Counted from the stretch's first letter, positions 47,996 through 59,337 are shown. The stretch: DNA of 64,000 nucleotides from Thozetella sp. PMI_491 (GCA_021432635.1 MU270030.1:124001-188000), one strand, 5' to 3'. Notes: a model not told the origin generated them from the sequence alone. Translations and numbers: made by a program.

Positions 47996-48259
47996 ATGCA
48001 TGTTACCGCCTTCGTTGCCACCTTATCTTTTGGCGTTGCCTCCGCTGCCCTCATTGCGGAGCGTGAGGTCGCTCCCACAATGACCAACCTTGAGGCTCGT
48101 GACCGCAGCGGTCACGCCTCCGGCAGCTACTGGACCAGCGCTAGCCCTGGCTCGAGTGGTGGCTGCGCTTCGTACTATTGTTCTGGAAGCACCACCCAGC
48201 TCTGGATCAACTGCGGCTCGGGCTCGTGCAAGAACAACAACGGTGTCCCAGCCTGCTAG
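47996..48259 (+). CDS. Small cysteine-containing secreted protein (effector-like)
   Basis: An 87-residue frame from an ATG at 47996. It begins with a clear signal peptide (MHVTAFVATLSFGVASAAL, cleavage near residue 19-22), followed by a short pro-region with a possible basic processing site (LEARDR). The mature Gly/Ser-rich core carries five cysteines: GGCASYYCSG, INCGSGSCKNN and a C-terminal PAC. Small size, signal peptide and cysteines fit a fungal effector or antimicrobial-type peptide, but no family is recognised. An odd number of cysteines argues for a free thiol or a dimer. The gene lies 600 bp from an LTR retrotransposon. In-frame sequence upstream of 47996 is open but lacks a signal peptide. 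Confidence 0.7.
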   Translation: MHVTAFVATLSFGVASAALIAEREVAPTMTNLEARDRSGHASGSYWTSASPGSSGGCASYYCSGSTTQLWINCGSGSCKNNNGVPAC

Positions 48260-48859
48260 AGGGTGGATCTTAAAACTAGGAATGGATCATTATTGCCGCT
48301 CTACTGAGGTACAAAGCACAGGGACATTTTCGTGTTTGGAAATTTATTGGTGGCTTTTGTATGCGACTTCACAATAGAGGCTGGATTCCTTGCCCCCACG
48401 CCTGCCACAACTTCACGGAAAGTGTGCACCCCAGAAAAAGATGCAGCGCTCGGACTCAGCTAGGTTCATCACTGGCTCAGCAATACCCGTAGCTACCGCG
48501 GAATACACAATTGGTCAAGGAGACTGTTTGCATGAGAGTCCCGCTAGCTTGGTTAATATCGATGTTTCGCGCTTTTGTGAAGGAAGTAAGATGCGCTTGT
48601 CGGTTGAGCGGTACGGCTCAGTCGGTCTGGTTATGTTTGTCTAAGCTATTCTTATAAGTACATGGTGTCAGCACCTTGTCGGTCGCCGTGAATGAACGAT
48701 GTACAGAGGACACATGTAGAAACTTGATTATACTAGTAGTACATGTCATCCGTCATGGATTGCTCTTCTTCCTCGCTGTATTACTTTGGTAGAACCGGCA
48801 TATGCCCTACTATACCCAGGCGCTGCATCCACGTAGTAGGGAAAATATTTGCAGAAAAG
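48260..48859. other. Gap between the secreted-protein gene and the retrotransposon
   Basis: 600 bp without a supported gene. Confidence 0.5.
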
Positions 48860-48863
48860 GTAG

Positions 48864-49021
48864 TGAGCGTACAGAAGGGGACGAAAGGCTGGAGTTCGAC
48901 CTCAGGGCCGAAAAGGTAGCAAGAAAAGGCGATGATGTTCCATTATCTCCCATGGTGGGAGGAAAGCTAAGGTAAAGGCTAAGCTAATGGTGGGGTGGCG
49001 CAGCACCGCCACAACGCCACA
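48864..49021 (-). repeat. 3' LTR of the gypsy element
   Basis: 158 bp, plus strand starts TGAGCGTACAG and ends CGCCACA. It is identical base for base to 58521-58678. Its outer flank is GTAG. Confidence 0.95.
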
Positions 49022-49027
49022 AGAATG

Positions 49028-49039
49028 CCCACTTTTCCC
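49028..49039 (-). other. Polypurine tract
   Basis: Minus-strand GGGAAAAGTGGG lies 6 bp inside the 3' LTR, the expected place for the plus-strand DNA primer of an LTR retrotransposon. Confidence 0.7.
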
Positions 49040-49148
49040 AAGGCCAGCACCGACTGGCCGATGCCACTCCCATTCATCTTCGCGATGCTGTAGCTACCCA
49101 TTTATCATTATCTATCACCGCTGATCGGGCTCTCTCTCCATACGCTGA

Positions 49149-50813
49149 TTATCCGATAATCATGATGACAATGAAAACAATGCAGGCTCCAAAAATGTAG
49201 TCCCACGAGGTAATATCCTGCATGAGCTGACCGCCGGTCCCAGATGCTCCCAAATCCTCCCGAATTCTTCGAGTACGCGCCACAACTCCGCCTGTATACC
49301 CACCAAACCACGGATTACGAACATCCTGACTATGTACTGTTCCCCGTTCTACATTCGACAGTCCGAGAGATTTAGCCATAGATTGCATCCAAGTAGGGGT
49401 TGCTAAAGTACTGGGTCCTACGATATCAGTCTGGACAACATGGTCCAACTGAATGACCGCTGCAGCGACAAGTGCCACCATTATAGTGTATCGGATAGCT
49501 ATCTAGGCCCATCGACCCACAGGTTAGCCATGATTACGGATAGTGTCGATCACTCCGTTGACGTGCATGACTATAATCTCGACACGGTGTCGTCCCCAGT
49601 GTTTAACCATAACCCAGTGATTACCCACCTTCTGCAGACCCAAAGTGTTTATAATATTAATGGTTAAAAGATCGTAATAGAACTGGTGATTGTCTACCAT
49701 GATATGACCCTACACTCAGTCCATATCTTTATCATTGTCGCTGACCACAACAGGGTTCTCCAGGATATCTCCCAGGTTTTGCATCGCGTCGTTCCGCTCC
49801 GGGAGGAAATTAGGTGGTCCCAGAGGATTGTAAACATCCTAGTTGCCATTTAGAGCTAGGTTCTCGTTTGCCATATCGTTTTCTAGCATCAAGTCAGGTG
49901 GTCCTACAACGTGTTGTCCAATCGGATTACCTATAAGGGCAACGTCCTCGTCAGCATTTCCATTTGCTTATTAATACTATACATCCTGACCCCAAATAGG
50001 ACCAAGAAAAACCCTTTCGCCCAGATGATCAAGTTAGTTTCAGTCTACACAGGCCATCATCTCCTCATGAGTGGCAGGAAAGCTAAGTCCATACAGAAAG
50101 GTATAACGAAAGATAACATTGCCCTAGTCGTCAACAACGTAAATCAGTTACTCTTAAGGCACGACTCAACGGGGCACACAACCATGCTAAACACGGCCCA
50201 ATGTTGGGACTGTCACAGGCACATAAGGGGTCACAGCGTATGCTTGGGGGTTCTCTCCCACACGACGAGGGCGACGCACCGCATTCCCTGGAAGGTTGAA
50301 GTTTAGATTGTTACTAAGCATCCACTCGGCGCGTGCCACACGCAGTCGGAGTCGCAGCGACTCCTGGATGCGTCCAAAAGCTAGGCACCACAAGGCGCGG
50401 ACCGACACAAAATCGGGAGTTTGTCCACTCCGCAGAGGACCATCCACCCTATTGCGATAAATGCGCTGATTCGCTAGATTTATGGTAATGTCGCACATGC
50501 GGAGGGCTTGTTCAAGTGCATGAACTGTGTGTGTAGAAGTGCCGGCTCGGTTGATCCACTGGTTGTAAAGCGCATGGAAATACCGGGCCGCTGCAGGCTT
50601 GAGTTGGGCGCGCTAGGCGTATAAGGCATTCAACATAACCGTTGGGATCAAGCGTGGACCGTCTGCGAGCATGTAGTAGTCCTCTCCAATGTTTGCACCG
50701 ACCTAGAAAGCGGCTTGGTCTCCTCTAGGCAGGGTGTTGAATCGAATGAGCTGGCCGCCTACAATGTCTCCCTTAATCTGTTTACCCACGCTGCAGTTCG
50801 CTGGTTGAGCCAT
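49149..50813 (-). pseudogene. Extra coding tract after integrase with hydrophobic segments (unknown, env-position)
   Basis: On the minus strand a frame starts at an ATG at 50813 (MAQPANCSVGKQIKGDIVGG). It continues with two in-frame TAG codons to a stop near 50187 and is Arg-rich with helical character. After a gap of unclear sequence, another frame from about 49960 down to 49149 shows protein-like composition. It contains two hydrophobic stretches, one near 49460-49500 and a C-terminal one (YIFGACIVFIVIMIIG) at about 49150-49200, and is broken by several TAG/TGA/TAA codons. The tract lies between integrase and the polypurine tract, where retroviruses and errantiviruses carry env. I recognise no fusion-protein family, and its function is unknown. 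It could also be a captured host gene. Confidence 0.55.
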
Positions 50814-51899
50814 TGTCTTGGATGTTTTTGGATGGTCCTAAAAGGTCTGAGGGTCTTTTGAGGAAATGGCTAAGCACTGAAAAGAAGGTGAAAAGTGTTT
50901 AGGAATGGTATTCGATGAGGTGAGTGCAATAAATTGTTGGGTGGACGTTGACTGGTATCGTGAGGGCGTTCTGCCTGATTGAGCGTGGTGAGTTGGGGAT
51001 GAATCTCAAAACCGTGGTTCCAGCGATCGCCAACGGCTTGCTGACGGCATAGAAGGGTATGTCGTTGTTGGAAAAGCAAATGACGGGTTGTGTGATAAGA
51101 TCACTTCCCAAACGACTGGTGTCAGGTGGCGAGAAGCAGAGTCTCGTCTACTGTTGTCGCTGGGTGGTGATGTAGTGTGTCTGACGATAGTTTTGGGAGG
51201 AGAGGGACGACTCTAAATCTTTATGACGTACCTGGCTTGTGCCGTCAGATTCAAGACCCTATGGCTGATTTCTATTGTTTAGCAGATGGTCTAGGTTCCG
51301 ACTCTAGCGTGTATAAGTTAAAATCCTCCTCTTTGTTATAATAACTTCTATCCTCTCTATCCCCAACTAATATGTATTCCTCGCGCCGAGCCGGACTTAG
51401 GGCCGACCACTCCTGCTCCTAGTCTACTATGCTTGCCTTGCGTCTAATATAGATCTTGATGTTGTTGATGTGCATCTTTTAGCGCTTCTTCCGTGTCACT
51501 AGGTTGATAATCCATACAGACACTAGTGATACCTGTGCCACTACCTCCTAAGGTCCTGTCTATCGAGGGTAGAATATAGGTGTCCTTTAGTTGTTATACT
51601 GACCTGGTATTATACCTCCTTAAAAGTGTTGTAACAATATGTTGCGTTTCGGGTCAATGTATTCCCAGACCAGGACTCTATTCCCAAATAGGTGCCTGAG
51701 ATATACAGGCACAGTATTAATCGGACTACCTTCCCTTATAGTCTCTCTCTGCTCTATAGTTGCTTACTCTAAGTTATTTAGGGTTAACCCTTCTTCAGTC
51801 AGGGCCTTAATAGTTATTGCCTCTCTCGTTTCCTTATTCCCCCTTTCTAGCGCTCTAGGATCGTCTGGAAGACTCTTGGATCGTAATGCCCACCCTAAT

Positions 51900-52460
51900 A
51901 TTACCTCTGCCAGAGTGTAAGACAACCCGCCAGGGATTCAGCGGTTTATGTCCAGCATGATCTCCTCTAGTGCTATCAGCCATCTATCTAGGTTGTTGTA
52001 TACTTATCGCCTAGCCTATTTCTTAAGCTGTTTCTTGACTATCTTCACCATTGCCTCAGATAACCCTGTTGATCATAGGCTGTATAACAGGCTATGGGTT
52101 ACCAATGTACCTCGCTGCTCAAAGTAGGCCTTTACCTCTCCAGCGCGGAAATATCTCGCATTATTACTATAGACTTGGCGAGGATACCTAAAAATAGGAG
52201 TCACCTTCTTCCAACTGTTCAGGACGATTCCTGCCGATAGCTCCCCCATTGCGTTCACACAAATAAATTTCGAATAGTAGTCAACCATGACATGGAAATA
52301 GGTGCTCCCATTAAATCCAACTGGCTTAATAGGGCCACTAAAGTCTATACCCACCAAGTCCCAAGGCGAAAGGGCGACCACTCTCCGGGATGGTCCTCTG
52401 GGGGGAAGTTTAGGTCCCACTGAACAACATGTCTCACAACTTCGAGTGTATCCGTCGACA
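51900..52460 (-). pseudogene. Integrase domain (decayed)
   Basis: The zinc-finger end CETC (near 52440) is followed by WDLVGIDFSGPIKPVGFNGS, the start of the DDE core with its first Asp, then DYYSKFI. The second catalytic block, usually SDNG, reads SNNA, so the second Asp is lost. The third block with the Glu (TGLSEAMVK) lies beyond a TGA, and TAG, TAA and TGA codons follow. Confidence 0.85.
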
Positions 52461-52909
52461 TCTACGTATCTTATTAGCCACTAGAATTTTCTAATCAAGG
52501 TTCTTAACATGATAGCGGTTACGAAGTACCCATGTCCATCATATACCCACGCCACAGTTTTCCCCACTTCGCTCGGGAAGATGCACCAGGCGTATATCCC
52601 TGCCCTCTCAACGCGAACAAGGTCGTCACCAACGACCCTGAATTTCATGCTTAATTTGCAAATTCGTCTTTTCTCTACAGAATTCTTTCCAGTAATGCCT
52701 TCAGATCCTTCTAAGAGGTAAGTCGTCACCCCTTTATACTATTTATATTCGCGGTATTGGGCTATTGTACGTTGCCCCGCTACGGTCCTGGAGTATGTAA
52801 GACTTATTGGGAGACAAACAGCCTGAACAGATGATGGCTGCACAACATAGGTTTACGTAAAGGGGAGCTTGCCAGAGTCCTTACAGTCGGTAAAAGTTAT
52901 TATTGTTTC

Positions 52910-53168
52910 CCTTAGTCAAGACAAGCTATCTGCAATCTTTATAATCCTAGTGGTGTTGGGTCGGTGCACAACTTAGAGGTTGTATTCGCACAGTCGCTCC
53001 ATCCATCGTGCCAGTCGTCCCGCAGGCTTGCCGTCAACTGCAAAGGTGCTTAACAGATTAAGGTGATCCATATATACCATCACAGGGTGGGGGGAACCCT
53101 GTATGATGTGTTTACATTCTGCCAAAGCTTATACTAGTCCTAGAGCCTCCCGTTCACCAGTGTGGTAT
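52910..53168 (-). pseudogene. RNase H domain (decayed)
   Basis: Minus-strand translation gives TGEREALGLV, ALAECKHIIQGS, VYMDHLNLLSTF, RLARWMERLCEYNL and VVHRPNTTRI, the Ty3/gypsy RNase H pattern including the MDH catalytic Asp. Stops follow GLV, NL and SLS. Confidence 0.85.
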
Positions 53169-53686
53169 CTTGTTTCGGCGTTGGTCAGCCTCTATAATAT
53201 AAAGGAGAGAATGTCGACCAAAGTCATCAGCTTGTCAGTGACTTGTGTCCCTTCCAGATAATTCCTCAGTTACAGTAAAACTATACCCATGCTAGTGCCA
53301 GACGTGTCCATAGCAATATGAAATTGTCTCATTAGGTCCGGAGTCTTAATTGCTCTCATCTATATCTACTCATAGATGTATGTAAATACTTTTATATGTT
53401 CCTCCGTCTATTCCCACTCCTTAGAGACCTATTCTTGCTGCTTAGATTCTCGTCCTATGCTTATAGTTTTATTAACTTGCCTTATATAAGCTATCTTTAA
53501 AATAAAGGTTTGATTAGTCCGTCCAGGGATGTATTAGCGTAGGTAAAGGGTGAGCTAAAAGAAGGAGTCAAGTTCCGCCAGACATATTGGATAGTTCTCA
53601 GGCTTCGCCCATTCTCCAAAACGCTCCCGGTGCCTCCAAGAGGGTCGCATCTCCCCACCACTCAATTCGAAGCCCAAGGCTGTGAT

Positions 53687-54410
53687 TCAGTCTGCGAACA
53701 ACACTATCTTCTTGGGAGATAAGGTAATTGGGATAAAAGCCAAACGAGGGAAGTACCAATTGTAAAGGAAGTTAAAAAGGTGATTAAATAACTCGCTAGA
53801 TACAGTGTGGTCGTCAACGAAGGAGTCAAAAGACACTCCCCATTCTGGATAGTACCCAAACAAGCTCCCAAGTCCTGGTCCCTCACGTCCTGGTGGTATA
53901 GGCCACGCCCCAAATCCTATATCAGCAAGGGCGCAGTACGTATGTAGCGCCCCAGTCATCCCCTAAGGCATGCGTCGGTTGATGTATTAGGCATTCGGGG
54001 TAATGAATGACGTCGTATGTTCTGAGCCTTTAGCCATTTGTATGGCCTAGTATCTATGTGCCGCGTCACCTTGGAAAAAGACTGAGTGCTGTCCTAGAGA
54101 AGTCGTCTGGAAAACGCCTTCTTGGTTATGTGTTGGCTATTGGGGTTTGATCGTCGCTGAGTTGACTGGCCGGTAATCTATTACCACTCTGAGCTCTCTA
54201 TTCTTCTTCACTAGGAACTGTGAGTATGCCGCCCACGCGGAGATGCCTATCTCTATCTATCTAGCTGCCTCTATCTGCGGAAAGATTTGGTATGAGAAGT
54301 CTCGTTCCCGTGGGGTGTATCGTGGTTGTCTCAACCGGTATGGGACCACGTCTGGATTTAATACAACTCGGTGTTCCACTAAGTCCGTGGGCTTGATGTC
54401 TTTCAACTCG
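53687..54410 (-). pseudogene. Reverse transcriptase domain (decayed)
   Basis: Gypsy RT blocks appear in order: YRLRQPRYTPRE, SQFLVKKNRELRVVIDYRPVN, FFQGDAAHRY, MTGALHTY, the catalytic SFVDDHTV (usual form Y/FVDD) and LSPKKIVLFAD. The frame is interrupted by at least four stops, for example before IEIG, AIQMA, YINRR and GMTGA. Confidence 0.88.
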
Positions 54411-55155
54411 AACGTAAAAATGTCTCTCTATGTGTATGCCAGTCTTGCTGCTCGTTGTCGTTGCTCTAGAGTCTTATAGGATCCTCCCGGATCAATGCCG
54501 CTTTGGTCAAACCATTCGTTGACTTGTGTCTGCGAGTCTATCGATAGCGCACGTTGTCTCGGTCGACGATTAATTTCCCTGTTTAAAACTCCTCCTTGTA
54601 CTATGGCTATCGCCATATAAACCCTCCTCTTGCTTGTCCCATGATGATTTGGATCGGGGGCCTTATTGGTTAAGGGCTTCATCGCGGGGTAAAATATTGG
54701 ATTATGTCTCAGCTACCCGCAAAGGTCATGCCAATCACTAAGTTTATCTAATACTGCCAATGCCAGCTCACTATTATGAACGCCATCAATTACTGAAACA
54801 AATTAACCAATGTCATCGTAAAGGCTCACCTGGGGTGATAAGCAAAACCATGTTCCCTCTTGATCCCGTCGTTGAGAAGGTATCGTCACCACATTATTGC
54901 CTATCTCTAGGAGACAGCTAACAATGTCGAAGTCGTGATCGTTTATGGGTCTTTCCACCGGGGCCGTAGTAACTGTCTTGCCAATGATCGTATTGTGTAA
55001 TGATATCGCGAACCGCGATCGAGTTGGATGAAGAATCAAGTCGTTGGTATGATCCGGGATGACGATGATGGTGGGGTTAAAATGTACCCGCCGATTGTCA
55101 CTGCGGGGTTCTCCGGGCGTTATGCTTCGGCTGACCCCCCCGGCCTGGCCAACCA

Positions 55156-55734
55156 TCAATTTTTCGATCCCCTTTTCTCCCACTCCCTGACTTCAACTGC
55201 ATTTAGAAGTTCCTCCTGCACCAGAATGTCTGCCAGCTCAGGGTCCTCCTCTTCCCAATCAGTATCACCTAAGGATTCACCGTCTGATTCTGCCGGGTCA
55301 TCTAGCTCCGGGATGATCCGGGGTACTTCCGGATCACTATATTCGCCGTCCTTGAAACGATTTCGCAATAGAACATTAACCTTATATCTATCGACCCTAG
55401 TTATAGTCAAGCGATCACTATAGTAGTCCACGCGGGCTCTTACTCGGTACAGCCATCCTTTACCTAGAATGATGTCGTACGTGTCGCTTTGCCTAGTGAC
55501 ATACGCATAAATATAAGACAAGATACTATACATGACTAAGGGGAAAATGATATAGTGTGTGAGTGTGGCAATCGAGTCGTTGGCTATCTTTAGTTTGTAT
55601 TTTCCTTCTAAAGGGGCTATCCTTAATCCGTACCTTTCTACTGTAGATAGACTGATCAGTTTGGACAATAAGCTACAATCAATCATATAACCTCTCACAT
55701 GTGTCCCACGGACGTCTCCCTCGATATACCCCAA
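55156..55734 (-). pseudogene. Retroviral-type aspartic protease and linker (decayed)
   Basis: A 192-residue open stretch contains VRGYMIDCSLLSKLIS in place of the usual DTG/DSG loop and DIILGKGWL, the typical gypsy protease block. The active-site D-T/S-G is altered to DCS, so catalysis is doubtful. The rest is an acidic linker before RT. No ATG-led independent gene is expected. Confidence 0.75.
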
Positions 55735-56109
55735 GTGAAGATGTCTCCCCTCGCTGCCTGCTTAGTCCTTATACACTACATTTAGGAGTTGCACCGCTAA
55801 CATCGATCGGCCTCGGTCCCTGGTGGACTTGTGTGTGCGTGCTCTGCTGTGTCTAGTAGTCTCTGTTAGTCCTATCAAATGCGTAAACTACGCTTGGATT
55901 TAAGGAGAGCGATCTAGCAGCTGGGCGAGTGATATCGACACGCTGGTATTATAAAGCTATTCGTCTAAATACCACCTCTTTATCTGATCTAATATAACAC
56001 GAATGGGAATAGTGTCTTTTCGTTGCAGAGACTTTGGGACGCTCCTAGAGGAATGTCTATCCACCCCCTGTTTCATAGCTTATAACATCTCTTTTACTTC
56101 TCTTAGCTT

Positions 56110-56670
56110 CTAACTCTTATTGATATAAGGGTGTAGAGACTGTGCTTGCTTCCCAGGAGGAACTACAGACCTGTCAGTCCGTCTCACTGATGGGCCCGAT
56201 GGTAAGCGTAGAGTGTTAGGGGGTACTGCTACTACAATCTCATTTTCGGGAGGCCGGTCCTCCATGGCAACATCTACTTCTACTTCTTCCGACACTCTGG
56301 CGCGCTTGCTACCCCTGTCACCACTTGACTTAGCCATAGAAGACAGCGTTCGTATGGACCTGCCCACATCATCGTTCTCATCAGTGCTATCCCCATCACG
56401 AGGAGATCCCACGGGTGTCTTGGCCCATTCGATCGCCGGGGTCGGCGAGCCACCCATCTCTCGGACCATCGCAATGTTCGCTGCGACTCTCGCAGTAGAG
56501 GGTCCCGCAGCCTCTACTGTTGTCACCTGTACTGGTTTGTTGTTCAATTCTAGAGGGATAGGCCGCCCTATCTCCAAGCACTCCGCTATCCGATCTCTCT
56601 CTGCCTTCGGTCGCAGCAGGAGGGTGTATTGGTTTGCATAGTGTCCGTCCAAGCAATTATAACACACCAC
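56110..56670 (-). pseudogene. Gag C-terminal part with altered zinc knuckle
   Basis: Starts with CYNCLDGHYANQY, a CCHC knuckle whose last Cys reads Tyr. An acidic and basic low-complexity tail follows, with a KRARVSEE nuclear-localisation-like patch. It lies just downstream of the Gag capsid frame and would be continuous with it in an intact element. Confidence 0.7.
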
Positions 56671-56973
56671 CTATCGTCGTAATTTCCCATACGATCCAGT
56701 TCAAATGTACTTATTCGTCTGGTTCCCAGCACCGCATGTATCTTGGCTGCTGTATTATGCCTGTCCGCGGTAACCCTGGGACAGCTACTGATAAGGTCGT
56801 AGCTAGCCTTATCCCACCTACTAGGTTAAGTTCAAATATTAGTGCACTAGGTTTAACACATATGCTTAGCCACCATCCTGGTGTGTTGCAGGGATCCTTC
56901 CTATCATTACCACCTCGGATGCAGGGTATATCTATTACAGGTATCCATAGGGCTGTCCATAGGGAGGGGGTGC

Positions 56974-57651
56974 CTATCCTATAGGAGGACCAGTGTGTAT
57001 CTGCTGGCCATAAGGGCTGTACTGGTAAGGAGAAAATCTCACCGAGGCTATTTCCTCCTGTAGAGCCTTTAGGGTTTTTGTCGCCTCGGCCATAAATTCT
57101 TCTGCAGGCGTGACCTTGCTCCTAGATCCTCTGAGACGCTCTAGCAGATCTAAGAATGGATTACCTTCCTGCCTGGGTTGTATAGTATAGCTAATAATTA
57201 CATCTCGAATATTGTCGAAGGTGGTTGTGTCTGCCATCTGACCATCCTTATCTATGTGCTTCTTGGCGTAGAGGCGATCTCCCATACGCTCTTGAAGCCG
57301 TGTATCAGTGTTGCCATCGTATAACTGTGTGTATAGACGATCCCGCAAGTCTTTTAGCTGATTGGTGTTGCACCAATATGCCAGTTCAGAAGCACGGTCC
57401 ACATACTCACGTAGCGACTCGCCATTACGCCTCGTAAATAAGTAGATCTGGGCCCCCAGGCCCCAGTCGTAGTCACGAGTCCTTAGCTTGAACCATGTGC
57501 GGAATAGTTCCGTCAACTTACCCCATTGCCGGTTCTCAGATGAAAGCTTGAGATACCATTTCTCGCGGGCGTCGCCCTGCAGACTAGCGCGGAAAGCTGC
57601 TCTCTGCTCTCTGTTATTAAGGTCATTATCTCCCCGTGTGATTCGGGCCAT
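56974..57651 (-). pseudogene. Gag capsid-like region
   Basis: A 225-residue open frame contains the gypsy Gag capsid pattern: RAAFRASLQGDAREKWYLKL, LTELFRTWFKLR, NGESLREYVDRASELAYWC and LRDRLYTQLYDG. This is the best-preserved part of the element. The natural N-terminus lies further upstream in the element, where a frame at 57905-58207 may be its decayed start. Confidence 0.82.
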
Positions 57652-58498
57652 ATATAGGTTGATGTCTTCCAGGTACTCCTGGGGGTCCTCTCCCGGAAGC
57701 CCTGCAAACGTGCCTCTAAATTTGGCAGGTATGTTAGGTGGCGATCATGTATGTGTAAAATCAGGTGTGTCTCGTGGTAAAGAGGCTGAGGATGAAGTTG
57801 GGATTGAAGTGGAGATACCTTGGGTAAATTCGTGATATGGAAGACTTTACTCTCCTATAGGCTCCTAGATGGTCTTAGATACCCCCGATATAACTGGGAA
57901 GGATTTAGCGTGTGATTAGTCGTAATCGGCAGTGATATTTAAGGTGCTCAGCATCTATACCAGCTCGCCTATCGTGACTAGGAGGCGATCTATTAATACT
58001 TGCTCGGTGTATAGTGATGATGAGCCGCTCGACATGTGTTAGATGACTTGTTTTCTTCAGGTTATCCTCTAAGGGATTTTCTAGACAGTGTTCCCGACTT
58101 CCCCGGCTCCTAGTGGTCAATTCCTCAAGAAGGAAAGCCCAATTGTTGTAGGAGGAAGGATGGTGGAGTGGTCTATGTATGTTGATGTCACCCTTGTTAT
58201 TTGGCAAGCGTTTAGCAACTGCTGTCAGTGGAGGGTAAACAAATAGAAGGGAATCAGTTTTTAATAGGTGTCGAAAGACTTGGGAGGATATGGTTTATAC
58301 AGACAGTGTCACTATATTAGTAACGTTTAAGATTGCTCTGGTGCTTCCTAATCTTTCCAGAGGGTTTTGGATCGTGTTAGAGGCAAGGGGGGTCGGTGCT
58401 CGGCCTGTGATGGTCTGGGATCTGGAGAATTGCTCTTGTTCTCAACAAGAGATGGGATGATGAACAATAAAAAGAAAAATACGGGACACCAAAGAGGT

Positions 58499-58515
58499 TC
58501 CCAGCTTCTCCACCA
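58499..58515 (-). other. tRNA primer-binding site
   Basis: Minus-strand TGGTGGAGAAGCTGGGA lies 5 bp after the 5' LTR. Its complement ends CCA and reads like the 3' end of a tRNA with a TTCTCC acceptor strand. It is not the common initiator-Met type; the tRNA was not identified. Confidence 0.65.
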
Positions 58516-58520
58516 TTAAA

Positions 58521-58678
58521 TGAGCGTACAGAAGGGGACGAAAGGCTGGAGTTCGACCTCAGGGCCGAAAAGGTAGCAAGAAAAGGCGATGATGTTCCAT
58601 TATCTCCCATGGTGGGAGGAAAGCTAAGGTAAAGGCTAAGCTAATGGTGGGGTGGCGCAGCACCGCCACAACGCCACA
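58521..58678 (-). repeat. 5' LTR of the gypsy element
   Basis: 158 bp, identical to 48864-49021, with outer flank GTAG at 58679-58682. Confidence 0.95.
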
Positions 58679-58682
58679 GTAG

Positions 58683-59337
58683 CTTCCCTGCCTCTAAATT
58701 AGACATCGGTCCCACACTTTGTGGCACTGATATGGGGCTGATGACAGCGAACAAGAGGGGCAGCGACATGGACTTGTCTGATCCAGCTTGGAAGGAACCA
58801 ACCTATCGAGTCAAGCGAGGGTATGGGAAATATTGTCTACCTAGGCTTGATGGGCTGGTCTTTTCCTATCAAAGCCATTAGGGCGTCGGGCCTCGGAAGT
58901 TCGTCTGCAGCGCGCAGAGGGTAGGCGCTATGGCGGGTCGGTCAGCAGAGACTTCCGTCCGTGCAATTTACCCCACAGAGCTTCGGCCAATTACACGCCT
59001 ACAAAGTCACCGTCTGGGTGGAGATGTTCCCCTCACGAAGTCTCCGCCTTGATAAGGTACCGATAAGTGGTAATATAGTGTCTGGGAGCGATAGAACATG
59101 CTGACGAAGTGAGAAGCCAGTAGGACGCAGCCTAGGTTATCGGGACACGAAGCTGCCCCAATTGCTCCACTATAATCGTCAGTAGAGGTTGGCTCGCAGG
59201 CTGCAAGTCCCCCTGCTAGCCAGGCTCTGTGGTAGGATTCATGCCTTATTAAAAGCCGTGCGCCTACCAACCAGGTGTGAAGCGGGCCAGAAACGTTCGC
59301 CCTCAAGCCGTTCAGCGCCATCAACAACTCTACCTGC
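58683..59337. other. Intergenic, promoter side of the MFS gene
   Basis: No supported gene. The 5' flank of the transporter lies next to the retrotransposon end. Confidence 0.5.

Larger units (their letters stand above)
48860..58682 (-). mobile_element. Full-length, coding-defective Ty3/gypsy LTR retrotransposon
   Basis: The element runs 5' to 3' on the minus strand. It is bounded by identical 158-bp LTRs (48864-49021 and 58521-58678) that begin TG and end CA, and is flanked by a 4-bp target duplication GTAG (48860-48863 and 58679-58682). A primer-binding site lies 5 bp inside the 5' LTR and a polypurine tract 6 bp inside the 3' LTR. Between them, in the gypsy order, come Gag, a zinc knuckle, aspartic protease, reverse transcriptase, RNase H and integrase, then an extra coding tract. 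All parts carry premature stops and several catalytic residues are changed, so it cannot supply its own proteins. The internal region is 9.5 kb, longer than most fungal gypsy elements. Confidence 0.93.

Noticed and set aside
51639-51920. 93-codon plus-strand hydrophobic frame
   Set aside because: Antisense to the retrotransposon integrase region.
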